Below, one piece after another: positions 1 through 6,625 of a DNA stretch of 8,237 nucleotides. The notes beneath the pieces are model-generated. The model was given only the letters and a program-made list of their open reading frames with translations, was not told the origin of the DNA and searched no databases. The stretch's first letter is position 1. Every line of letters begins with the position of its first letter. Source of the stretch: Actinomycetota bacterium (GTDB lineage: Bacteria; Actinomycetota; Thermoleophilia; Solirubrobacterales; 70-9); contig JAFDWD010001128.1 of assembly GCA_018268695.1 (NCBI GenBank), positions 1-8,237 of the forward strand, in the 5' to 3' direction. The translations under genes were made by a program, and so were the position numbers.

Positions 1-31
1 GACCCGGGCCCGGTGCCTTCCCCCACATCCC

Positions 32-122
32 CGGCCGTCTCGGCCACGGCCACCCCCAGCCCCCTGCACGCTTGTCTCGCATAGCGAGACAAGCGTGCAG
101 GGGGCCGTGGCCGAGACGGCCG
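32..122. repeat. Large nested inverted repeat downstream of hutI
   Basis: Positions 32-50 and 104-122 are perfect 19-base inverted copies of each other. They enclose a second perfect hairpin (59-80 against 84-105) with only a 3-base ATA loop. The two stems share bases 104-105, so a fully folded form has the outer 19 pairs, about 10 unpaired bases on one side (51-60), and about 20 inner pairs. The structure begins 48 bases beyond the hutI stop codon. It could be an extended terminator, a cruciform, or a small dispersed repeat of the REP/MITE kind. No target-site duplication is visible at its edges. The symmetry is read directly from the bases; the function is inferred. Confidence 0.8.
59..105 (-). 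terminator. Probable hut operon terminator hairpin
   Basis: This is a perfect 22-bp stem (59-80 with 84-105) closed by a 3-base loop, lying 3' of hutI on the minus strand. No U-run follows the stem, so it is not a textbook intrinsic terminator. Tail-less strong hairpins are common in high-GC actinobacteria and can stop polymerase or protect the 3' end. Because the stem is symmetric it could also act on a convergent transcript arriving from the left edge. The stem is certain; the terminator role is likely from its location. Confidence 0.6.
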
Positions 123-170
123 TGCTTGCCGCAACGCCTCGCGTCCCTTGCCGCCCCCCGAACCGCCTTG

Positions 171-1346
171 CTACACCCCCGCCGCCCAGGCCCTACGGCC
201 GGCGGTGAAGACTTCGCGGACCAGAGGGACGCCGGGGCGGTAGACGAAGTCGATCGGGGAGGTGGCGTCGAGGACGATCGCGTCGGCGCGGCAGCCGGGG
301 GCGAGGCGGCCGATGTCGTCGCGCTGGAGGGCTTCGGCGCCGCCGCGGGTGGCAGCGCGGATCGCCTCGCCGACGGTCATGTTCATGTCGCGGACGGCGA
401 GGGCGATGCAGAAGGCCATCGAGGTGGTGTTGCTGGAGCCCGGGTTGGTGTTGGTGGCGAGGGCGACGGTGGCGCCCGCGTCGATGACCCGGCGGGCGTC
501 CGGGTAGGGCTGCCGGGTCGAGAAGTCGGTGGCCGGGAGGAAGGTAGCGACGGTGCGGGAGCCCGCCAGTGCCTCAACGTCGGCGTCGGTGAGGTAGGTG
601 CAGTGGTCGACCGAGGCGGCCTCCAGCTCGACCGCGAGCTGCACCCCCTCTCCCGGCCCGAGCTGGTTGCCGTGTAGACGCAGGCCCAACCCTGCGGCGC
701 GCCCGGCCTCGAGGACGGCGCGACATTGCTCGGCGGTGAAGGCGCCGGTCTCGCAGAAGGCGTCGATCCAGCGGCAGCGAGGCGCGCACGCATCGAGCAT
801 CTCGCCGCAGACGAGCGCCACGTAGGCGTCCGGATCGGACTCGAACTCGGCCGGGACGACGTGGGCGCCGAGGAAGGTGACGTCGTCGGTCAGCTGCGCC
901 GCCACCTCGCAGGACTTCGCTTCCGCCGCGACATCGAGGCCGTAGCCGGACTTGATCTCCACGTGGGTGATCCCGGCGCGCAGGCCCTCGGCGCGGCGTT
1001 CCCGCGCGAGCCACTCGAGCTCCGCCGCGCCGGCGGCGCGGGTCGCGTCCGAGGTCACCCGGATCCCGCCCGCCTCGTAGGCCCTCCCCGCCATCCGCGC
1101 GCCGAACTCCTCGGCGCGATCGCCGGCGAAGACGAGGTGCGTGTGGCTGTCGACGAACCCGGGCATCACGCAGCGCCCTTCCGCGTCGGCCCGCTCGTCA
1201 GCGTCCACCCCGGCCCGCCCGACCGCGACGACCTTGCCGTCCTCGAAGAGAACGGCAGCGTCGCGAAGCTCGCCCAGAGGCCCCTCTCCGAGCGCCGGAT
1301 CGCCGGTGATCAGCAGACCCACGTTGTCGATCGCGAACGAGCTCAT
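171..1346 (-). CDS. hutI: Imidazolonepropionase
   Basis: This 391-residue amidohydrolase-superfamily enzyme performs the third step of histidine degradation in the cytoplasm: it hydrolyses 4-imidazolone-5-propionate to N-formimino-L-glutamate. Visible marks are the metal-binding DSHTH motif (H68 and H70), the IKSGYGL loop (131-137) that is a HutI signature, AHVVP (H161), LHGNQL (H225), DH at 247-248, and a NPGSS segment at 301-305. The length is close to the usual ~400. The ATG start at 1346 overlaps the hutF stop in an ATGA arrangement, so translation is probably coupled. It is the last gene of the cluster, followed by a large hairpin. One oddity is that the position expected to be a metal-binding Asp just before NPG reads ATNTNPG, with Asn at 299. 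The reading frame stays open far upstream through hutF, but that extension is arginine-rich shadow sequence and was excluded. Confidence 0.95.
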   Translation of the reverse strand: MSSFAIDNVGLLITGDPALGEGPLGELRDAAVLFEDGKVVAVGRAGVDADERADAEGRCVMPGFVDSHTHLVFAGDRAEEFGARMAGRAYEAGGIRVTSDATRAAGAAELEWLARERRAEGLRAGITHVEIKSGYGLDVAAEAKSCEVAAQLTDDVTFLGAHVVPAEFESDPDAYVALVCGEMLDACAPRCRWIDAFCETGAFTAEQCRAVLEAGRAAGLGLRLHGNQLGPGEGVQLAVELEAASVDHCTYLTDADVEALAGSRTVATFLPATDFSTRQPYPDARRVIDAGATVALATNTNPGSSNTTSMAFCIALAVRDMNMTVGEAIRAATRGGAEALQRDDIGRLAPGCRADAIVLDATSPIDFVYRPGVPLVREVFTAGRRAWAAGV

Positions 1347-2677
1347 GCGGGGCCCAGGGCCGCAATGGATCGCCGCAGCTCGTCGGCGACGCCGAGGCTC
1401 ACGTGCTTCCCGTCGCGGACGACGAACTCGCCGCCGACGACGACGTTGGCGACGTCCGCCGCGGTGGCCGCGAAGACGATCGAGGCGGCGGCCGTCTCCG
1501 ACGCGATGCCGGCCAGCCGCACTCCGTCGCCGGAGAGGTTCACCAGATCGGCGAGGCGCCCGCGTTCGATCGCGCCCGCCTCGGGCCAGCCGATCGCCCG
1601 GTGGCCGTCGTCGGTCGCCGCCGCCAGCAGCGCCGCCGCTTCCTGGTTGCCGCGCTCGAGGCGCGCCAGTCGCTCGTCGAGCTCGATCGCTCGCGCCTCC
1701 TCGAAAAGGTCGATGACCGCCTGCGAGTCGCTGCCGACCGCGAGCCGGGCCCCCGCCTCGCGCAGTGCCGCCGCCGGGCCGATGCCGTCGGCGAGGTCCC
1801 GCTCCGTCGTCGGGCAGAGGCAGACGGTCGCGCCCGCGTCGCCGAGCAGAGCCCGGTCGGCGTCGGTCGGATGGGTCACGTGGATCGCGGTGAAGCGCTC
1901 CGACAGCGCGCCCGCCTCGGCGAGCAGCTCGGTCGGCGTGCGGCCGTAGGTGGTCTGGCAGGCGACGTTCTCGGCCGGCTGCTCGGAGACGTGGGCGTGC
2001 AAGGGAGCGCCGCGCTCGTTCGCCCAGGCGGCGACGACCGCCGCCTCCTCGGGCGCCACCCCGCGCACGCTGTGGATCGCCGCCCCGACTCGCACGGCCG
2101 GCCCCGACTCCAGCGCGTCGACCCGTCCGGACCACGCGTCGACCGACCCGTCGGAGAAGCGCCTTTGCCCCTCGGCCACCTCCTCGCCGATCCCGCCGTG
2201 CAGGTAACAGGTGTCGATCAGGGTGATCCGGATCCCTGCCTCGCGCGCCGCCGCGATCACCGCCGCGCCCATCGCGTTCGGGTCTTCGTAAGGGGTGCCG
2301 TCGGGCGCGTGGTGGACGTAGTGGAACTCGCCGACGCTCGTGACCCCGGCCAGCGCCATCTCGCCGAAGGTCGCCCGCGCGAGGGCGAAGTAGGAGTCCG
2401 GGTCGAGCCGGGACGCCGCCTCGTACATCCGCTCGCGCCAGGTCCAGAAAGTCCCGCGGCCGACCTCGGTCTTGCCGCGGAACGCACGCTGGAAGGCGTG
2501 CGAGTGGGCGTTGGCGAGGCCGGGCAACGTGTAGCCGGGGAGGACGGTCGCGCCCTCGGGCGGCTCCGCGCAGCCGACCCGCACGGTGACGATCCGCTCC
2601 CCCTCGACCCCGATCACGACGCCTGCGGTGGCCGCCTCGCCGCCGAGCCACGCGTACTCGCACCAGATCTCCATCAT
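1343..2677 (-). CDS. hutF: Formimidoylglutamate deiminase
   Basis: This 444-residue amidohydrolase removes the imino group of N-formimino-L-glutamate, giving N-formyl-L-glutamate and ammonia. That reaction defines the five-step histidine pathway. In order it shows [10 protein letters not shown] (metal ligands H58 and H60), the EFHYVHH segment (117-123), the IHSVRGV segment (201-207), HAHVSEQ (H229 ligand, E232 catalytic), IHVTH (H266, H269), [11 protein letters not shown] (288-298) and GSDS (D317 ligand). These are the expected HutF positions and all are intact; length is normal. The start has two consecutive ATG codons (2677 and 2674) preceded by a weak GCGGGG; either may be used. It follows the def-like gene after only 25 bases and overlaps hutI by 4 bases, so def, hutF and hutI look like one translational unit. 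A related guanine or chlorohydrolase-type deaminase is unlikely, given the motif set and the neighbours. Confidence 0.95.
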   Translation of the reverse strand: MMEIWCEYAWLGGEAATAGVVIGVEGERIVTVRVGCAEPPEGATVLPGYTLPGLANAHSHAFQRAFRGKTEVGRGTFWTWRERMYEAASRLDPDSYFALARATFGEMALAGVTSVGEFHYVHHAPDGTPYEDPNAMGAAVIAAAREAGIRITLIDTCYLHGGIGEEVAEGQRRFSDGSVDAWSGRVDALESGPAVRVGAAIHSVRGVAPEEAAVVAAWANERGAPLHAHVSEQPAENVACQTTYGRTPTELLAEAGALSERFTAIHVTHPTDADRALLGDAGATVCLCPTTERDLADGIGPAAALREAGARLAVGSDSQAVIDLFEEARAIELDERLARLERGNQEAAALLAAATDDGHRAIGWPEAGAIERGRLADLVNLSGDGVRLAGIASETAAASIVFAATAADVANVVVGGEFVVRDGKHVSLGVADELRRSIAALGPA

Positions 2678-2702
2678 CCCCGCACCGGTAACAGGGTCAG
2701 CC

Positions 2703-3281
2703 TCACGAGCCGACCCGCTCGACCAGCGCTTCGATCCGCGTCACGAACTCGTCTTTGCCGTGGCGCTCGAACTCCTCCCAGGTCGAGAGGCTCCGCATGT
2801 CGGCCATCCGGTCGACGAAGAGGATGCCGTCGAGGTGGTCGACCTCATGCTGGAAGGTGCCGGCGGTGAGGCCGCGCCGCGTGACCTCATGCTCGTTGCC
2901 CTCGCGGTCCAGATAGCGAGCCGCGATGTTCTCGAAGCGCTCCAGGTCCCCGCGCAGGTTGGGCATCGAGAGACAGCCCTCGTTGGTGGCGAAGGTCACC
3001 TCGTCCAGCGGGGTCAGCTCGGGATTGACGATCACGGTCAACGGGATCGGCGGCTTGTAGGGGTAGCGCGGGTTGCCCTCGCGCACCTCGATCACGGCGA
3101 TCCGCAGCGGCACGCCGACCTGCGGCGCTGCCAGGCCCGCGCCGTTCGCCGCCCGCATCGTCTCGATCATGTCGTCGATCAGCCCCTGGACCCTTGAGCT
3201 CGCCAGCTCCTCCGGCGCCACGGTCCGCGCCACTTCACGCAGCACCGGATCGCCCATCTCGCGGATCCCGAGCACTGCCAT
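2703..3281 (-). CDS. def: Peptide deformylase family protein inside the hut cluster
   Basis: This 192-residue protein carries all three deformylase motifs: GAGLAAPQ (47-54), EGCLS (101-105, metal ligand C103) and QHEVDH (144-149, ligands H145 and H149, catalytic E146). The family hydrolyses the formyl group from N-formyl-methionyl peptides using Fe2+ or a similar metal. About 43 residues follow motif III, with a helical, charged character. The start at 3281 gives the usual MAVL..GDPVLR N-terminus and has GGGAA seven bases upstream. An upstream in-frame codon at 3323 would place 14 extra residues inside a hairpin and is less likely. The gene sits between hutU (67-base gap with hairpin) and hutF (25-base gap). 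It may be an ordinary or spare peptide deformylase, or a recruited N-formylglutamate deformylase standing in for HutG. Family assignment is firm; the in vivo substrate is not. Confidence 0.93.
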   Translation of the reverse strand: MAVLGIREMGDPVLREVARTVAPEELASSRVQGLIDDMIETMRAANGAGLAAPQVGVPLRIAVIEVREGNPRYPYKPPIPLTVIVNPELTPLDEVTFATNEGCLSMPNLRGDLERFENIAARYLDREGNEHEVTRRGLTAGTFQHEVDHLDGILFVDRMADMRSLSTWEEFERHGKDEFVTRIEALVERVGS

Positions 3282-3295
3282 CAGACGGTTCCCGT

Positions 3296-3332
3296 TGAAG
3301 CTTTTTGGTCCCCTGACGACCAAAAAGCTTCA
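3296..3332 (-). terminator. Perfect hairpin between hutU and def
   Basis: A perfect 15-bp stem (3296-3310 with 3318-3332) with a 7-base loop lies in the 67-base gap between the hutU stop and the def start. Each arm holds a five-base A or T run inside the stem, in contrast to the very GC-rich surroundings. On the minus strand the stem is followed by ACGGGAACC, so there is no trailing U-tract, and the def Shine-Dalgarno candidate begins two bases after it. It may be a partial terminator, an RNA-processing or stability element, or an attenuator that sets the hutHU to def-hutFI expression ratio. Confidence 0.65.
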
Positions 3333-3348
3333 GCCGGCGCATTAGCGG

Positions 3349-5007
3349 TCATGAGTTGGCCTCGCGCATCGGGATGCGGACGCCACGCTCGGCGGCGACG
3401 TCGATCGCGCGCTCGTAGCCCGCGTCGACGTGGCGGATCACGCCCATGCCGGGATCCGCGCGGAGCACTCGATCGAGCTTTTCCCCGGCCAGGTCGGTGC
3501 CGTCGGCGACGCAGACCATCCCGGCGTGCAGCGAGCGGCCGATCCCGACCCCGCCGCCGTCGTGGATGGAGACCCAGGAGGCGCCGGCGCTGGTGTTGAC
3601 GAGCGCGTTCAGCAGCGGCCAGTCGGCGATCGCGTCTGAGCCGTCGGCCATCGCCTCGGTCTCCCTATAGGGAGAGGCGACCGAGCCCGAGTCGAGGTGG
3701 TCGCGCCCGATCACGATCGGCCCCCTCAGCTCGCCGCTGCGCACCATCTCGTTGAAGCGCAGGCCGAGCCGGTGGCGCTCCCCGTACCCCGCCCAGCAGA
3801 TCCGCGCGGGCAGGCCCTGGAACTCGACCCGCTCCCCGGCGAGGCGGATCCAGCGTTCGAGCGCCTCGTCCCCGGCCAGCTCCTCGAGCACCGCGGCGTC
3901 GGTGGCGGCGATATCGGCCGGGTCCCCGGACACCGCGACCCAGCGGAACGGCCCCTTGCCCTCGCAGAAGAGCGGCCGCACGTAGGCGGGGACGAAGCCC
4001 GGGTAGTCGAAGGCGCGCTCGAAGCCGCCGAGCTTCGCCTCCGCCCGCAGGCTGTTGCCGTAGTCGAAGACCTCGGCGCCGCGATCGAGGAATTCGACCA
4101 TCGCCGCGCAGTGCGCCGCGATCGCCGCCCGTGAGCGCTTCACGTACTCGTCGGGGTCCGCGGCCCGCAGACGCTCGGCCTCCCCCAGGCTCATCAGGTT
4201 CGGGACGTACCCGTTCAGCGGATCGTGGGCGGAGGTTTGGTCGGTGACGATGTCGGCCTCGAAGCCGCGCGCCAGCAGCGCGGGCAGGACGTCGACCGCG
4301 TTCGCGCAGAGCCCAACGCTGAGCGCCCGCCCCTCCCGCTTCGCCTCTTCGCAGCGGCGGATCGCGTCGTCCAGGTCGTCGGCCTCCTCGTCGAGGTACC
4401 GCGTCTCCAGCCGCCGGACGATCCGCTCCTGCTCGACCTCGACGCAGAGGGCCACCCCGCCGTTCATCGTGATCGCCAGAGGCTGCGCTCCACCCATGCC
4501 GCCGAGCCCGGCCGTCAAGGTGATCGTCCCGGCCAGCGACCCGCCGTGGCGGCGCCGCGCGATCTCGGCGAAGCACTCGTAGGTCCCCTGCAGGATCCCC
4601 TGGCTACCGATGTAGATCCAGGAGCCCGCCGTCATCTGCCCGTACATGGTCAGCCCCTCGGCTTCGAGCCGGCGGAACTCGTCCCAGTTGTCCCAGTCGC
4701 CGACCAGGTTCGAGTTCGCGATCAAGACCCGCGGCGACCACTCGTGCGTACGCATCACGCCGACCGGCTTGCCCGACTGGACGAGCAGCGTCTCGTCGTC
4801 CTCCAGCGTGCGGAGAGTGCGGACGATCGCGTCGAAGGCCTCCCAGGAGCGCGCCGCGCGGCCGGTGCCGCCGTAGACGACGAGGTCCTCGGGCCGCTCG
4901 GCCACAGCCGGGTCGAGGTTGTTCATCAGCATCCGCATCGCGGCCTCCTGCGGCCATCCCTTGCAGGACAGCTCCGTCCCGCGCGGCGCATGGATCTCCC
5001 GACTCAC
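3349..5007 (-). CDS. hutU: Urocanate hydratase
   Basis: This 552-residue NAD-dependent cytoplasmic enzyme adds water to urocanate to give 4-imidazolone-5-propionate, the second step of histidine catabolism. Family marks run the full length: [14 protein letters not shown] (45-58), [11 protein letters not shown] (98-108), the [10 protein letters not shown] nucleotide-binding segment (169-178), [11 protein letters not shown] (257-267), [10 protein letters not shown] with the catalytic-type Cys at 404, [18 protein letters not shown] (434-451) and the [15 protein letters not shown] segment (482-496). The size matches the usual ~555 residues. The start is a GTG at 5007, preceded by GGAGGG five bases upstream, and it overlaps the hutH stop in a GTGA arrangement, indicating translational coupling. 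No key residue appears missing. Confidence 0.97.
   Translation of the reverse strand: MSREIHAPRGTELSCKGWPQEAAMRMLMNNLDPAVAERPEDLVVYGGTGRAARSWEAFDAIVRTLRTLEDDETLLVQSGKPVGVMRTHEWSPRVLIANSNLVGDWDNWDEFRRLEAEGLTMYGQMTAGSWIYIGSQGILQGTYECFAEIARRRHGGSLAGTITLTAGLGGMGGAQPLAITMNGGVALCVEVEQERIVRRLETRYLDEEADDLDDAIRRCEEAKREGRALSVGLCANAVDVLPALLARGFEADIVTDQTSAHDPLNGYVPNLMSLGEAERLRAADPDEYVKRSRAAIAAHCAAMVEFLDRGAEVFDYGNSLRAEAKLGGFERAFDYPGFVPAYVRPLFCEGKGPFRWVAVSGDPADIAATDAAVLEELAGDEALERWIRLAGERVEFQGLPARICWAGYGERHRLGLRFNEMVRSGELRGPIVIGRDHLDSGSVASPYRETEAMADGSDAIADWPLLNALVNTSAGASWVSIHDGGGVGIGRSLHAGMVCVADGTDLAGEKLDRVLRADPGMGVIRHVDAGYERAIDVAAERGVRIPMREANS
3660..3675. repeat. 16-bp perfect palindrome inside hutU
   Basis: TCTCCCTATAGGGAGA is a perfect palindrome within the hutU coding sequence, over the conserved SPYRET residues (445-450). 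Adding a four-base bulge extends the symmetry to TCGCCT on the left and AGGCGA on the right. It uses the codons TAT and AGG, which are uncommon in a genome this GC-rich. It may be chance imposed by protein sequence, or a protein-binding or RNA-folding site. The symmetry is seen directly; no function is claimed. Confidence 0.6.
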
Positions 5008-6548
5008 CCCAACCCTCCGATCCTCTCCTCGACGGCGGCGATCAACGCCCCCGATCCGACCAGCTCCTCGGCGGCGCCGAGCTCCGGCGAGAGGTAGCGA
5101 TCCTCGCCGAAGCCGGGGACCGCTTCCCGCAGGCGGTCGCGCGCGGCGGCGGTCCCGGCGGCGGGCTCCTCGGGGCGCAGCTCGAGCCCACGCACCGCGC
5201 AGGTGATCTCCACCGTGAGGATCCGCCGCAGGTTCGCCAGCGAGGTCCGCAGCTTGCGCGCCGCGCCCCAGGCCATCGACACGTGGTCCTCCTGCGAGGC
5301 GCTCGTCGACAGCGTGTCGGTGCTCGCCGGTACCGCGAGGCGCCGGTTCTCGGCCACCATCGCCGCCTGCGTGTACTGGCCGATCATCAGCCCCGAGTTG
5401 ACCCCCGCGTCGTCGGCAAGGAACGGCGGCAGGTTCATCGAGCGGACCGGGTCAAGCAGCCGGTCGGTGCGGCGCTCGGCGATCGCGCCGACGTCGGCCG
5501 AGGCGATCGCGAGGAGGTCGCAGACCTGCCCGAGCGGCGCCCCGTGGAAGTTCCCGCAGGACTCGACCCGGCCGTCGGGGAGCACCATCGGGTTGTCGAT
5601 CGCGGATTCGAGCTCGTACCCGGCGATCCGCGCCGCGTGGGCGAGCGAATCGCGGGCGGCGCCGTTCACCTGGGGGGCGCAGCGGAGCGAGTAGGGGTCC
5701 TGGACGCGCGGGTCGCCGTGGCGGTGACTGGCGACGACGGCCGAGCCCTCCAGCAGGCGCCGCAGGTTGGCGGCGCTCGCCTGCTGTCCCGGCTGGGGAC
5801 GGAGGGCGACGAGGTCGGCGGCGAAGGCGCGGTCGGTGCCGAGCAGCGCCTCGACGCTGAGCGCGGCGGAGAGGTCGGCGGCCTTGAGGAGCGATTCAAA
5901 GTCGGCGAGCGCCAGCACCAGCATCCCGAGGATCCCGTCGGTCCCGTTGATCAGCGCGAGCCCCTCCTTGGCGCCGAGCTCGATCGGCTCGATCCCGGCG
6001 GCGGCGAGCGCCTCACCCGCGTCCCGAAGCTCCCCGCCGGAGTCGCGGACCGACCCCTCACCGAGCAGCGGCAGCGCCGCGTGGGCCAGCGGCGCCAGGT
6101 CCCCGCTCGCGCCGAGCGAGCCGTACTCGGGGACGACGGGCGTCAGCCCGGCGTTCAGCAGCGCCACGATCCCCTCGGCGACCAGCGGCCGCACGCCGCT
6201 GAACCCCATCGAGAGCGACCGCGCGCGCAGGACCATCATCGCCCGGACGACCTCGGTCTCCACCTCCGGCCCCATCCCCGCCGCGTGGGAGCGCACCAGC
6301 GATCTCTGCAGCAGCGCCCGTTTCTCCGCCGGGATCGGCGTCGTCGCCAGCGCCCCGAACCCGGTCGAGACCCCGTACACCGGCTCGTCGGAGGCGACCA
6401 ACTCGGCGACCACCGCGGCCCCCCGCTCCATCGCCGCGACCGCGTCCGCCCCGATCCGCACCTCCGCCCCGCCGCGAGCGACCGCGACGACCTCCTCGCG
6501 CCCGAGCCCCTTGTCGGTCAGCTCGACGACATTGCCTTGCGACCCCAT
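5004..6548 (-). CDS. hutH: Histidine ammonia-lyase
   Basis: This 514-residue enzyme of the aromatic amino acid lyase family deaminates L-histidine to trans-urocanate and ammonia, the committing step of the pathway. The Ala-Ser-Gly triad that cyclises into the MIO electrophile is at 147-149 within [12 protein letters not shown]. Other expected marks are YGVSTGFG (58-65, with the catalytic Tyr at 58), a [12 protein letters not shown] segment, [11 protein letters not shown], a SAIDNPMV segment and QEDHVSM. The length matches the usual ~510. The ATG at 6548 was chosen because it gives the normal N-terminus and is preceded by a -10 element at leaderless spacing; no Shine-Dalgarno is visible. The frame stays open to 6851, but that part crosses a hairpin and the upstream gene. 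It is the first gene of the cluster and overlaps hutU by four bases. Confidence 0.97.
   Translation of the reverse strand: MGSQGNVVELTDKGLGREEVVAVARGGAEVRIGADAVAAMERGAAVVAELVASDEPVYGVSTGFGALATTPIPAEKRALLQRSLVRSHAAGMGPEVETEVVRAMMVLRARSLSMGFSGVRPLVAEGIVALLNAGLTPVVPEYGSLGASGDLAPLAHAALPLLGEGSVRDSGGELRDAGEALAAAGIEPIELGAKEGLALINGTDGILGMLVLALADFESLLKAADLSAALSVEALLGTDRAFAADLVALRPQPGQQASAANLRRLLEGSAVVASHRHGDPRVQDPYSLRCAPQVNGAARDSLAHAARIAGYELESAIDNPMVLPDGRVESCGNFHGAPLGQVCDLLAIASADVGAIAERRTDRLLDPVRSMNLPPFLADDAGVNSGLMIGQYTQAAMVAENRRLAVPASTDTLSTSASQEDHVSMAWGAARKLRTSLANLRRILTVEITCAVRGLELRPEEPAAGTAAARDRLREAVPGFGEDRYLSPELGAAEELVGSGALIAAVEERIGGLG
5013..5018 (-). promoter_or_regulatory. Ribosome binding site of hutU
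   Basis: GGAGGG on the minus strand ends five bases before the GTG codon at 5007. It lies inside the last codons of hutH and supports the GTG start and the four-base overlap. It is the clearest Shine-Dalgarno in the window and contrasts with hutH, which has none. Confidence 0.75.
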
Positions 6549-6554
6549 GGCGTG

Positions 6555-6560
6555 GTTATA
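6555..6560 (-). promoter_or_regulatory. Candidate -10 element of a leaderless hutH promoter
   Basis: The minus strand reads TATAAC, then six bases (CACGCC), then the hutH ATG. With standard -10 geometry the first transcribed base would be the A of that ATG, which fits a leaderless mRNA, a class common in actinobacteria. It is one of the few AT-rich spots in the region, and no Shine-Dalgarno lies in front of hutH. No -35 resembling TTGACA is seen at 16-18 bases spacing; that position is occupied by the hairpin arm. The promoter is inferred from spacing and composition. Confidence 0.55.
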
Positions 6561-6562
6561 CA

Positions 6563-6607
6563 ACCGTCTGCACTTGGGCCCGCTATGCGGCCCCAAATGC
6601 AGACGGT
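6563..6607 (-). terminator. Hairpin between the unknown gene and hutH
   Basis: Arms 6563-6583 and 6587-6607 pair at 19 of 21 positions around a 3-base loop. One of the two mismatches becomes a G-U pair in minus-strand RNA. The hairpin begins 18 bases after the stop of the upstream unknown gene and ends two bases before the hutH -10 element. It probably separates the ftsH-linked transcript from the hut transcript. Since it overlaps where a -35 box would lie, it could also be a binding site for a hut regulator. There is no strong U-tract after the stem. Confidence 0.65.
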
Positions 6608-6625
6608 GTCGCCGCAACCTCCCGG

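Noticed and set aside
1..82. A minus-strand frame starting at an ATG in the hairpin loop and running off the left edge
   Set aside because: Its Gly/Trp/Pro-rich translation is made of repeat-arm sequence, with no ribosome site and no recognisable family.
1..84. An open plus-strand frame from the left edge to a TAG in the hairpin loop (27 codons, Pro/Ser/Thr-rich)
   Set aside because: It could be the end of a convergent gene, but it is too short and overlaps the inverted repeat, so there is no independent support.
171..2663. An 830-residue reading frame in which HutI is preceded by about 440 extra residues
   Set aside because: The extension is an arginine-rich shadow of hutF in another frame; HutI has its own ATG coupled to the hutF stop and normal family length without it.
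2703..3323. Longer Def start at 3323 adding 14 residues
   Set aside because: The added residues are encoded by the hairpin and lack a ribosome site; the start at 3281 matches the usual family N-terminus and has GGGAA at good spacing.
3660..3675. Resemblance to the initiation end of a T7 promoter (CTATAGGGAGA)
   Set aside because: The upstream half of the T7 promoter is absent, and the bases fit conserved hutU codons; the likeness is a coincidence of the palindrome.
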